This document shows positions 1 to 6,112 of a stretch of DNA of 8,384 bases, in pieces; position 1 is the first letter of the stretch, and each line of letters starts with the position of its first letter. The DNA lies in NCBI GenBank assembly GCA_944380625.1, contig CALWIE010000124.1, positions 1 through 8,384 of the forward strand, in the 5' to 3' direction. The stretch comes from an uncultured Clostridia bacterium (GTDB lineage: Bacteria > Bacillota_A > Clostridia > Oscillospirales > Acutalibacteraceae). Under the pieces are notes generated by a model that was not told the origin of the DNA, did no database searches, and worked only from the letters and a program-made list of their open reading frames with translations. The translations under genes and the position numbers were made by a program.

Positions 1-16
1 GGAAAGAGGGAAGAAC

Positions 17-574
17 ATGGAATTATTTATGAAGGAAAAGCTGTTGAGCCTTCACGGGGTGATGCGCATCCACGACATGGAGGGCAACGAGGTCTTTGAG
101 GTGAAGGGGAAATTCTTCTCCATCCACGACTACATGAGCCTGTACGACATGGAGGGCAAGGAGCTTGCCAAAATCCACAAGAAGATCATCTCCCTTCACG
201 AGACCCATTTCATCGAGATGGACGGCCAAGAGGTGACGGAGGTGCGCACCAAGCTGTTCCACCCCTTCAAGCAGGAGATCGACATGCCGGAGATCGGCTG
301 GGAGATCCGGGGCAACTTCCTCGAGCACGACTTCTCCATCTACGACAAGGAGGACAACCTGCGGGCGGTGGTCCACAGGAAGTACATCTCCCTGGGGGAG
401 GGCTACCAGATCACCATCACCTCTGACGAGGACGTGGTGCTGGTGCTGGCCATTGTCGTGGCTCTGGAGCGGATCATGGCCGACCGGCGCAACGTCCGGG
501 AGAGCGGCGCTATCGCCGCCGGCACCACTGCCGCGGCCCAGGCGAACCGGCAGCAGGAGGACAACCAGGAGTAA
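17..574 (+). CDS. LURP-one-related / YxjI-like (Tubby C-terminal-like fold) protein
   Basis: Small 185-residue protein that I place in the LURP-one-related (YxjI-like) family, whose fold is related to the Tubby C-terminal domain and phospholipid scramblases. The biochemical role in bacteria is unknown. The visible pattern is a run of beta-hairpin units of about 24 residues: residues 16-39 and 40-63 both carry an acidic-turn DMEG motif (20-23, 44-47) followed by a KxxxSxH strand, and residues 64-87 are a third, looser copy with EMDG. Residues 88-140 continue the alternating strand pattern (IGWEIRGN, FSIYD, YISLGEGYQI). Residues 139-150 are hydrophobic (VVLVLAIVVAL), as in the C-terminal helix of this fold. 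The last 30 residues are Ala/Gln-rich and probably disordered. There is no signal peptide. The ATG at 17 follows a purine-rich GGAAAGAGGGAAG; an in-frame ATG at 29 is a weaker alternative. It may be co-transcribed with the DUF2238-HIT gene 89 bases downstream, but a strong hairpin lies between them. The family call is by pattern, not by search. Confidence 0.8.
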   Translation: MELFMKEKLLSLHGVMRIHDMEGNEVFEVKGKFFSIHDYMSLYDMEGKELAKIHKKIISLHETHFIEMDGQEVTEVRTKLFHPFKQEIDMPEIGWEIRGNFLEHDFSIYDKEDNLRAVVHRKYISLGEGYQITITSDEDVVLVLAIVVALERIMADRRNVRESGAIAAGTTAAAQANRQQEDNQE

Positions 575-644
575 AGCCTGCCCCACGGGCGCCCTTTGTT
601 TGGGGCCTCGCCCGTGGGGGCGGCGTTTACAGAGGGCAGGCTTT
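573..644 (+). terminator. Nested hairpin between LURP-one gene and DUF2238-HIT gene; possible attenuator or partial terminator
   Basis: The spacer starts inside the stop codon of the upstream gene with AAAGCCTGCCC (573-583), which is matched perfectly by GGGCAGGCTTT (634-644). Inside it, CCCCACGGGCG (581-591) is matched perfectly by CGCCCGTGGGG (609-619) around a 17-nt loop. The two 11-bp stems share only three bases, so they could stack or compete. The outer stem has the A...T flanks of a terminator, but only three T follow it (CTTTCC), so full intrinsic termination is doubtful. The Shine-Dalgarno site of the next gene begins about 5 nt after the structure. It could reduce read-through, protect the upstream mRNA, or act as an attenuator. 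The function is inference; the pairing is seen. Confidence 0.5.
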
Positions 645-663
645 CCGGAAGGAGGAAGAGAAG

Positions 664-1986
664 ATGGGAGAAAGACGTTCCAAAAGGCCCGCAAAGGAAG
701 AGCGCCGGCAGCGCCGGGCCCAGGCGCGGGGCCAGATGCGCCAGGACGTGCGCCAGCACCCGGCGCTGTTTGCCACCTATGTTGTGCTGCGGTTTTTGGC
801 GCTGCTGGTGCTCATCCGGGAGGCCTTTAAGGGGGACTATTACAACGTGTTCCTCTGCGGGCTGACCCTGGTGCTGTTCATGATCCCCACCTTTGTGGAG
901 AGGCGGCTGCACATCAACGTGCCAAACACCCTGGAGATCATCATCCTGCTGTTCATCTTCTCGGCGGAGATTTTGGGGGAGATCCAGGAGTACTATCTGC
1001 GGCTCCCCTTCTGGGACACCATGCTCCACACCTTAAACGGCTTTTTGATGGCGGCCATCGGCATCGCCATGGTGGACATCCTAAACCGCAGCCGGAAATT
1101 CAAGGTGCGGCTGTCCCCGGCCTTTGTGGCCCTGGTGGCCTTCTGCTTCTCCATGACCGTAGGGGTGGTGTGGGAGTTTTTCGAGTACGGCATGGACTGC
1201 TTCTTCCACACGGACATGCAAAAGGACACCTGGGTCACCGCCGTCTCCTCGGTCAGCCTAAACCCCGAGGGGCGCAACGTACCCCAGCAGGTGGCGGTGG
1301 AGAGCGTTTTGGTAAACGGGGAGAGTTGGCCCGCCTATTTGGACATCGGCCTGCACGACACCATGAAGGACCTGCTGGTGAACTTTGTGGGGGCGGTGAT
1401 CTTCTCGGTGATCGGGGCGCTGTATATCATGGGCCGGGGCAAGGGGTGGTTCGCCCCCCGGTTCATCCCCCGGCTGAAGACCGGGGAGCTGCCGCCCCCG
1501 CCGGAGGAGCCGGGGCTTTTGGAGCCCATCCCCCTGGAGGGGGATCCCCCGGGGGAGGCGGGGGCCAAAGAGGGCTGCGTCTTCTGTGCCATCGCCCAGG
1601 GGGAGGCCCCCTGCTACAAGATCTACGAGGACGACTACACCCTGGCCTTTTTGGACACCGCCAGGGACGTGGAGGGCCACACCCTGGTCATCCCCAAGCG
1701 GCATGTGGGCTCCATGGAGGGCTGCGGGGAGGAGACCGCCCTGCAGCTGGCGGGCACGGTGCGGCTTGTCTCCGAGCACTATGTGGAGCGCTGCGGCTTC
1801 GACGGGGTGAACATCCTGTGCGCCAGCGGCAAGAGCGCCCAGCAGTCGGTGCCCCACCTGCACTTCCACATCATCCCCCGGAGGGAGGGGGACGGCCTGA
1901 ACGCCTGGCCCGCCCTGGGGAGGGATCCCCACGACCTGGAGGAGGTGGCCCAGCGGCTGCGCCTGCCGGTCCCGGAGAAGGAATAA
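664..1986 (+). CDS. Fusion protein: YjdF-like DUF2238 membrane domain + C-terminal HIT (histidine triad) domain
   Basis: A 440-residue two-domain protein. Residues 1-30 are very basic. About six hydrophobic helices follow (roughly 36-52, 60-79, 88-105, 118-140, 151-172, 237-256), with family-like signatures: FWDTMLHTLNGF (116-127), VGVVWEFFEYGMD (166-178) and HDTMKDLLVNFVGA (231-244). These fit the DUF2238/YjdF inner-membrane family, whose function is unknown. A proline/glutamate-rich linker (about 272-302) leads to a complete HIT domain (304 to about 415): CxxC at 305/308 and His347, consistent with the zinc-binding HINT-like branch, and the triad HLHFHII at 398-404, with His400 the expected nucleophile. 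HIT proteins hydrolyse nucleotide phosphoramidates or dinucleotides. The basic N-terminus suggests N-in topology, which with six helices would put the HIT domain in the cytoplasm. The ATG at 664 has a GGAAGGAGGAAG Shine-Dalgarno. No frameshift or internal stop interrupts the join. HIT proteins are usually about 110-150 residues and stand alone, so the fusion is notable. Confidence 0.88.
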   Translation: MGERRSKRPAKEERRQRRAQARGQMRQDVRQHPALFATYVVLRFLALLVLIREAFKGDYYNVFLCGLTLVLFMIPTFVERRLHINVPNTLEIIILLFIFSAEILGEIQEYYLRLPFWDTMLHTLNGFLMAAIGIAMVDILNRSRKFKVRLSPAFVALVAFCFSMTVGVVWEFFEYGMDCFFHTDMQKDTWVTAVSSVSLNPEGRNVPQQVAVESVLVNGESWPAYLDIGLHDTMKDLLVNFVGAVIFSVIGALYIMGRGKGWFAPRFIPRLKTGELPPPPEEPGLLEPIPLEGDPPGEAGAKEGCVFCAIAQGEAPCYKIYEDDYTLAFLDTARDVEGHTLVIPKRHVGSMEGCGEETALQLAGTVRLVSEHYVERCGFDGVNILCASGKSAQQSVPHLHFHIIPRREGDGLNAWPALGRDPHDLEEVAQRLRLPVPEKE

Positions 1987-2035
1987 GCACTTTGCTGCTT
2001 TGAGAAAATAAACGCAATTAAAGGAGGATTTTGCC

Positions 2036-3340
2036 ATGAACACCACTGTCAACACCAAGCAGGGGGCGGTGCGGGGCCTTCTCAGCCAGGACGGGAAGAC
2101 CGCCGTCTTCCGGGGGGTGCCCTTTGCCCAGCCCCCGGTGGGGGACCTGCGGTTTTGCCGCCCTCAGGAGCATGAGCCCTGGGAGGGAGTGCTGGACTGC
2201 ACCCGGTTTGCCCCCCGGTGCCCCCAGGCGGACCTGGCCTCGATGGACTTTTACGGCAGGGAATTTTACGACGACATGGTCCCTCCGGAGGACGAGGACT
2301 GCCTGTACTTGAACGTCTGGACCCCGGCCGGCGCCCAGCCCGGGGACAAGCTGCCGGTGCTCTTTTGGATCCACGGCGGGGCCTTCATGCACGGCTGCGG
2401 CAGCGAAAAGGAGTTTGACGGGGAGGGCATGGCCCGCAAGGGCGTCATCCTGGTGACCGTCAACTACCGGGTAAACGCCTTCGGGTTCTTCGCCCACCCA
2501 GATTTGGAGGCGGAAACCCAGGAGGGGGTCTCCGGCAACTATGGAATTTTGGACCAGCTTTTTGCCTTAAAGTGGGTGGGGGAGAACATCCAGGCCTTTG
2601 GAGGCGACCCGGAGAAGGTCACCACCGCCGGCCAGTCCGCCGGGTGCATGAGCGTACAGACCCTTGTCTCCTCCCCTCTGAGCCAGGGCCTGATGCGGGG
2701 GGCCATCCTCCAGAGCGGCGGCGGGCTGCACGCCATGAAGCGCACCCCCAAGAGGGAGGAGGTCCACGCCACCTCCCAAAAGCTCATGGAACAGCTGGGG
2801 GTCTCCACCATAGCGGAGCTGCGCAGGGTTCCTGCGGCACAGCTGCGGGACGCCGCCTACAAGGTCCAGGGCACCAACCTGGACTGGCGGCCCCACGTGG
2901 ACGGCTGGCTGCTTCCCGCCCATGTGGACGCCCAGGCGGAGGCCGGGGCTATCCACGACATCGCCTACCTGATCGGCTCCACCTCCAAGGACATCGGCGG
3001 GGGGAAGCTCCTCCAGGAGGCCGGGGCCCGCTGGTGCCAGAACCTGCTGGACCTGGGCCGGAAGCCGGGGTATTTTTACTACTTCACCCGCAGCCTGCCC
3101 GGGGACGGCGCAGGGGCCTTCCACTCCTGCGAATTGTGGTACGAGTTTGAGACCATGGACCGCTGCTGGCGCCCCTGGGAGCCCTGCGACCGGGAGCTGT
3201 GCCGGTGCCTCTCCGGCTACTGGGCGAACTTTGTGAAAACCGGGGACCCCAACGGGGAAGGCCTTCCCCCCTGGGAACCCTATACCGACAGCTGCCACGC
3301 CCCCATGGAACTGGGGGAGATTGTGGGGATGAAAGGCTGA
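2036..3340 (+). CDS. Type-B carboxylesterase (alpha/beta-hydrolase, para-nitrobenzyl esterase-like)
   Basis: A 434-residue alpha/beta-hydrolase of the carboxylesterase B/cholinesterase-like family, expected to cleave carboxylic esters; the natural substrate is unknown. Order of motifs: FRGVPFAQPPVGDLRF (25-40), EDCLYLNVWTP (87-97), oxyanion-hole HGGAF (113-117), nucleophile elbow GQSAG (199-203, Ser201; GESAG is commoner), and GAFHSCELWYEF (360-371) with catalytic His363. The third residue is probably Asp319 in GSTSKDIGG, where the family more often has Glu in RDEG one position later. The tail has the family-typical WxNFxKTGDPNG (396-407). No signal peptide is visible, so it is likely cytoplasmic. 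It is shorter than the usual 480-550 residues, mainly because the acid-to-His segment is only about 44 residues. The start is secure: AAAGGAGG ends 9 nt before the ATG. It lies 49 bases after the HIT fusion and ends in a strong terminator. Confidence 0.93.
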   Translation: MNTTVNTKQGAVRGLLSQDGKTAVFRGVPFAQPPVGDLRFCRPQEHEPWEGVLDCTRFAPRCPQADLASMDFYGREFYDDMVPPEDEDCLYLNVWTPAGAQPGDKLPVLFWIHGGAFMHGCGSEKEFDGEGMARKGVILVTVNYRVNAFGFFAHPDLEAETQEGVSGNYGILDQLFALKWVGENIQAFGGDPEKVTTAGQSAGCMSVQTLVSSPLSQGLMRGAILQSGGGLHAMKRTPKREEVHATSQKLMEQLGVSTIAELRRVPAAQLRDAAYKVQGTNLDWRPHVDGWLLPAHVDAQAEAGAIHDIAYLIGSTSKDIGGGKLLQEAGARWCQNLLDLGRKPGYFYYFTRSLPGDGAGAFHSCELWYEFETMDRCWRPWEPCDRELCRCLSGYWANFVKTGDPNGEGLPPWEPYTDSCHAPMELGEIVGMKG

Positions 3341-3376
3341 AAAAACCTCCCGGGGGAGACCCTGGGAGGTTTTTTT
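3340..3376. terminator. Bidirectional intrinsic terminator between convergent esterase and UPF0210 genes
   Basis: An A-rich tract beginning in the esterase stop codon (AAAAAA, 3340-3345) and CCTCCC (3346-3351) pair perfectly with GGGAGG (3364-3369) and a run of seven T (3370-3376), with a 12-nt GC-rich loop. The T tract serves the plus-strand esterase, and the A tract read on the other strand gives the U run for the minus-strand UPF0210 gene, whose stop lies 9 bases away. Confidence 0.93.
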
Positions 3377-3384
3377 GCGAGCGG

Positions 3385-4743
3385 TCAGTTTTTCAGGCTC
3401 TGCAGGGGGGCGGGGATCTTCCCGCCCCGGTGGATGAACACGCTGGGGGAGGCGGTGTTCACCGCCATGATGGGGCCCTTGCCCAGCAGGCCGCCGAAGT
3501 CCAGCTCTTCCCCGGCCTTTTTGCCCACGGCGGGGATCACCCGGACGGCGGTGGTCTTGGAGTTGACCATGCCAATGGCCATTTCGTCGGCGATGATGCC
3601 GGAGATGATCTCGGGGCTTGTGTCCCCGGGGATGTTGATCATATCCAGGCCCACGCTGCACACGGCGGTCATGGCCTCCAGTTTTGTCAGGGTCAGGCAG
3701 CCGGAGCGGGCGGCCTCGATCATCCCGGCGTCCTCGGTGACGGGGATGAAAGCGCCGGAGAGCCCGCCTACGCTGGAGCTGGCCATGACGCCGCCTTTTT
3801 TCACCGCGTCGTTTAAAAGGGCCAGGGCGGCGGTGGTGCCGTGGGTGCCGCACTGCTCCAGGCCCATGCCCTCCAGGATGTAGGCCACAGAGTCCCCGAT
3901 GGCCGGGGTGGGGGCCAGGGACAAATCCACAATGCCGAAGGGCACGCACAGCCGGCGGGAGGCCTCTTGGGCCAGCAGCTGGCCCATGCGGGTGATCTTA
4001 AAGGCCGTGCGCTTGATGAGCGCAGCGAGCTCGGTGAGGGTTTTGCCCTCCCCGTGCTTCTGGATGGCGGCCCGCACCACCCCGGGGCCGGAAACCCCCA
4101 CGTTGATGACGCAGTCCGGCTCCCCAGGGCCGTGGAAGGCCCCGGCCATGAAGGGGTTGTCCTCGGGGGCGTTGCAGAACACCACCAGCTTTGCCGCGCC
4201 GATGCACTCCCGGTCGGCGGTGCGCTCCGCCGTCTCCTTGATGACCCGGCCCATCTTCTCCACCGCGTCCATGTTGATGCCGGCCTTGGTGGTGCCCACG
4301 TTGACGGAGGAGCACACAAGCTCTGTCTCGTCCAAGGCCTGGGGGATGCTTTCAATCAGGGCGTAATCCCCGGGGCCGAAGCCCTTGTGGACCAGGGCGG
4401 AATACCCCCCGATGAAGTTTACCCCCACAGTGCGGGCGGCCCGGTCCAGGGCCTTGGCGAAGCGGATGGGGGAGGCTGTGGGGCAGGCCCCGGCCACCAT
4501 GGCGATGGGGGTGACGGAAATGCGCTTGTTGATGATGGGGATGCCGTACTGCCGGGAGATGTCCTCACCGGTTTTCACCAGGTTTTGGGCGTAGCGGCAG
4601 ATCTTGTCGTAGACCTTGCCGGCCGCCTTGTCCACGTCGGGGCCGATGCAGTCCAAAAGGGAGATGCCCATGGTGATGGTGCGCACGTCCAGGTCCTCGT
4701 TGTCGATCATGTTTATGGTCTCTAGGATTTCGTTGGTGTTCAA
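3385..4743 (-). CDS. UPF0210 / DUF711 family protein (annotated elsewhere as 'PFL family protein')
   Basis: A 452-residue protein that matches the full expected length of the conserved UPF0210 (DUF711) family. The family is related in fold to pyruvate formate-lyase but has no established activity. Typical stretches are EILETINMI (5-13), [16 protein letters not shown] (18-33), [13 protein letters not shown] (73-85), [14 protein letters not shown] (109-122), [17 protein letters not shown] (145-161), [14 protein letters not shown] (210-223) and [12 protein letters not shown] (276-287). I see no glycyl-radical RVxGY motif near the C-terminus and no Cys-Cys pair, so a PFL-type radical mechanism is not supported. 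The start is a TTG: AAGGAGG lies 8 nt upstream and the N-terminus then matches the usual MxxxEILETI of the family. That Shine-Dalgarno overlaps the stop codon of the ACT-domain gene, so translation is probably coupled. The ACT-UPF0210 pairing is common in Firmicutes, which suggests a linked but unknown role. Confidence 0.93.
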   Translation of the reverse strand: MNTNEILETINMIDNEDLDVRTITMGISLLDCIGPDVDKAAGKVYDKICRYAQNLVKTGEDISRQYGIPIINKRISVTPIAMVAGACPTASPIRFAKALDRAARTVGVNFIGGYSALVHKGFGPGDYALIESIPQALDETELVCSSVNVGTTKAGINMDAVEKMGRVIKETAERTADRECIGAAKLVVFCNAPEDNPFMAGAFHGPGEPDCVINVGVSGPGVVRAAIQKHGEGKTLTELAALIKRTAFKITRMGQLLAQEASRRLCVPFGIVDLSLAPTPAIGDSVAYILEGMGLEQCGTHGTTAALALLNDAVKKGGVMASSSVGGLSGAFIPVTEDAGMIEAARSGCLTLTKLEAMTAVCSVGLDMINIPGDTSPEIISGIIADEMAIGMVNSKTTAVRVIPAVGKKAGEELDFGGLLGKGPIMAVNTASPSVFIHRGGKIPAPLQSLKN

Positions 4744-4756
4744 GAAGCCGTCCTCC

Positions 4757-5038
4757 TTAAATCTTGTGCATGGAGTTGAAAATGTCCTCGTGCATCACGT
4801 GGATTTTCAGGTTGTTCTCCCGGCCCAGGCGGTCGAACTCATCGGCCAGGCCGGCCACCTCCGCGGTGGCGCGGGTGATGTCCACCAGCATGACCATGAC
4901 GAACATATCCTGCAAAATGGACTGGGTCACCTCCAGGACGTTGACGTCCTTGTCGGCGCAGATTTGGGAGACCTTCGCCAGGATGCCCACCATGTCCTTG
5001 CCGATCACCGTGATGACGGCCTTTTCTGTTTTTTCCAT
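4757..5038 (-). CDS. ACT-domain protein, UPF0237 family
   Basis: A 93-residue stand-alone ACT domain, the small ligand-binding module that usually senses amino acids. Residues 7-16 ([10 protein letters not shown]) form the first strand with the conserved GKDxVGI turn. Residues 33-52 ([20 protein letters not shown]) form the following strands, and the C-terminus [13 protein letters not shown] (81-93) is the UPF0237 signature (HEDIFxxMHxI). It lacks any enzyme or DNA-binding domain, so a regulatory or partner-binding role is inferred, probably with UPF0210, encoded 13 bases downstream in the same operon. The reading frame stays open upstream to 5254, but ATG 5038 is chosen because it gives the normal family length and N-terminus and has AAAGGAAGG upstream. 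The extra 72 residues would be non-conserved and would cross the promoter. A 5-bp inverted repeat (AGGGT/ACCCT, 5039-5051) sits between the Shine-Dalgarno and the start and may shorten the effective spacing. Confidence 0.92.
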   Translation of the reverse strand: MEKTEKAVITVIGKDMVGILAKVSQICADKDVNVLEVTQSILQDMFVMVMLVDITRATAEVAGLADEFDRLGRENNLKIHVMHEDIFNSMHKI

Positions 5039-5077
5039 AGGGTTGTACCCTTCCTTTCTCTCCGTTTTTCTGGCTTC

Positions 5078-5106
5078 ATTATGCCGTAAGGGGCCCCTCC
5101 TGTCAA
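5078..5106 (-). promoter_or_regulatory. Sigma-A promoter of the ACT-UPF0210 operon
   Basis: On the minus strand, a perfect -35 TTGACA (5106-5101) is followed by exactly 17 bases and a -10 CATAAT (5083-5078, five of six matches). The expected transcription start is near 5071, leaving a leader of about 33 nt with the Shine-Dalgarno. The spacer contains a perfect 10-bp palindrome AGGGGCCCCT (5089-5098), which could be a repressor operator or only a chance GC-rich palindrome. Confidence 0.85.
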
Positions 5107-5124
5107 GGGAGGCCCGGTGTTTCA

Positions 5125-5136
5125 GGGAAAATTCCC
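5125..5136. repeat. Small inverted repeat in the divergent intergenic region, possible operator
   Basis: GGGAA and TTCCC are separated by two A bases (5125-5136). The repeat lies in a locally A/T-richer patch between the -35 of the ACT operon (5101-5106) and the promoter of the PHP gene (5147-5175). The position would suit a regulator acting on either promoter, but five-base arms are weak evidence. Confidence 0.2.
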
Positions 5137-5146
5137 GTTTATTAGC

Positions 5147-5175
5147 TTTCCTTTTGCGCCGATGTGTGGTAGAAT
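5147..5175 (+). promoter_or_regulatory. Extended -10 promoter upstream of the PHP hydrolase gene
   Basis: TAGAAT (5170-5175, five of six matches to TATAAT) is preceded directly by TGG (5167-5169), giving the TGn extended -10 that compensates for a poor -35. The hexamer 17 bases upstream is TTTCCT (5147-5152, three of six). The expected start near 5182 leaves a leader of about 40-55 nt before the candidate start codons at 5224 and 5236. This promoter diverges from the ACT operon promoter without overlapping it. Confidence 0.6.
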
Positions 5176-5223
5176 ACCGAAAAAGAATGGATTGCCCCCA
5201 GGCGCCCTGCCGCGCCGGAAAGG

Positions 5224-6051
5224 ATGTGTTGCCCTTTGAGGTATAGATTCGCAAGCGACTGCCACAACCACTCGGCCTGTTCCCCCGATGGGAAGGACCC
5301 CGTCCTACAGCTGCGCCGCCGGGCCCAGGAGCTGGGCCTGTGGGCCCACACCCTGACCGACCACTGCGAGTGCCAGAACTTTTCCACCCGCTACCGGCCC
5401 CGGGTGGAGCGGGCCTGGGAGGAGATGGCCCGGGAGATCCCCCAGGGGGGGAGCACCCGGTTTTACCGGGGCATCGAGCTGGGGCAGCCCAACCAGGACA
5501 CCGCCGCGGCGGAGGCCGCCCTCTCCGGCCGGGACTACGATTTTGTCATCGGGTCCATCCACAACATCCGGGGGTATGAGGACTTCTTTTTCCTGGACTA
5601 CTCCCAGGTGGAGCCCGGGTTTATCGACCAGCTCCTCGCCACCTATTGGGAGGAGGAGCGGGAGGTGATCGCCTGGGGGAATTTCGACGCCCTGGGGCAT
5701 TTGACCTACCCCCTGCGCTACATCCAGGGGGACCACGGCATCCCCGTGGACCTCTCCCGGCACAGGGAGCAGATCGACGAAATCTTCCGGGCGCTGATCC
5801 ACAGCGGGAAGGCCCTGGAGGTGAACACCTCCGGCTACCGGCAGAAGATCGGCCGCCCCCTGCCCGACCTGCCCCTTGTGCGCCGCTATCGTGAGCTGGG
5901 GGGCGAGCTTGTCACCCTGGGCTCGGACGCCCACAGCGCCGCCGATTTGGGCCGGGGCATCGAAGAGGGGATGGAAATGCTGCGGGAGGCGGGGTTCCGC
6001 TATTTCGCCGTGTACGAGGGGCGCCGCCCCATCCTGCTGCCCCTGGACTGA
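5224..6051 (+). CDS. PHP-domain phosphoesterase, histidinol-phosphatase (HisJ/HisK)-like
   Basis: A 275-residue PHP-superfamily metal-dependent phosphoesterase, most like the histidinol-phosphatases that make histidinol from histidinol phosphate. All expected metal-ligand motifs are present: DCHNHS (12-17; His14, His16), TLTDH (43-47), RGIELG (82-87; Glu85), GSIH (110-113; His113), FDALGHLTYP (154-163; His159), LEVNTSG (198-204) and GSDAH (233-237; Asp235, His237). The length fits the family. No other his gene is visible, so the true substrate could be another phosphate ester. The start is uncertain. ATG 5224 is the first in-frame start after the stop at 5170-5172, but its only purine-rich site (GGAAAGGA, 5217-5224) abuts or overlaps it. 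The TTG at 5236, 11 nt after that site, would give the more family-like N-terminus (M)RYRFASDCH. A weak hairpin and short T tract follow the gene. Confidence 0.88.
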   Translation: MCCPLRYRFASDCHNHSACSPDGKDPVLQLRRRAQELGLWAHTLTDHCECQNFSTRYRPRVERAWEEMAREIPQGGSTRFYRGIELGQPNQDTAAAEAALSGRDYDFVIGSIHNIRGYEDFFFLDYSQVEPGFIDQLLATYWEEEREVIAWGNFDALGHLTYPLRYIQGDHGIPVDLSRHREQIDEIFRALIHSGKALEVNTSGYRQKIGRPLPDLPLVRRYRELGGELVTLGSDAHSAADLGRGIEEGMEMLREAGFRYFAVYEGRRPILLPLD

Positions 6052-6072
6052 AGGGGCGCCGGCCGGCTTTTT
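6039..6072 (+). terminator. Weak terminator-like structure after the PHP gene
   Basis: GCCCCT (6039-6044) pairs with AGGGGC (6052-6057) around a 7-nt loop that contains the stop codon. The self-complementary GCCGGCCGGC (6058-6067) then runs directly into TTTTT (6068-6072). Neither stem is a canonical terminator by itself. Together they could slow or partly end transcription before the Lrp gene, and read-through into that gene is possible. Confidence 0.35.
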
Positions 6073-6112
6073 CGATAGACAGACAAAAGAGATAACAAAG
6101 GAGGAACGTGCC

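Noticed and set aside
1170..2003. 277-codon plus-strand frame inside the HIT fusion gene in another phase
   Set aside because: Translation is Gly/Arg/Pro/Ala-rich shadow sequence; the +1 phase frame carries the real DUF2238 and HIT motifs.
1987..2035. Promoter in the short gap before the esterase gene
   Set aside because: TTGAGA (2000-2005) resembles a -35, but the matching -10 position falls on the Shine-Dalgarno; the other candidate (TTGCTG with CAATTA) is too weak. The gene may be read from upstream.
2567..3949. 460-codon minus-strand open frame across the esterase and UPF0210 genes
   Set aside because: It spans a strong bidirectional terminator, overlaps two clear protein families on opposite strands, and its translation is low-complexity Gly/His/Arg/Pro-rich. 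Long spurious frames are expected in GC-rich DNA.
3385..4743. UPF0210 protein as a genuine pyruvate formate-lyase / glycyl radical enzyme
   Set aside because: No RVxGY glycyl-radical motif near the C-terminus, no adjacent catalytic cysteines and no activase gene nearby; the PFL link is only a fold-level family name.
5039..5254. N-terminal extension of the ACT-domain protein by 72 residues
   Set aside because: It would translate through the sigma-A promoter and the divergent intergenic region; residues are not family-like, whereas ATG 5038 gives the normal 93-residue UPF0237 protein with a Shine-Dalgarno.
6068..6096. Promoter directly before the Lrp gene (GATAAC as -10)
   Set aside because: The transcription start would fall within the AAAGGAGG site and the -35 (TTTTTC) is poor.
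5876..6112. N-terminal extension of the Lrp regulator into the PHP gene
   Set aside because: The extension overlaps the conserved PHP C-terminus in another phase; ATG 6113 has an AAAGGAGG site and starts the usual HTH.
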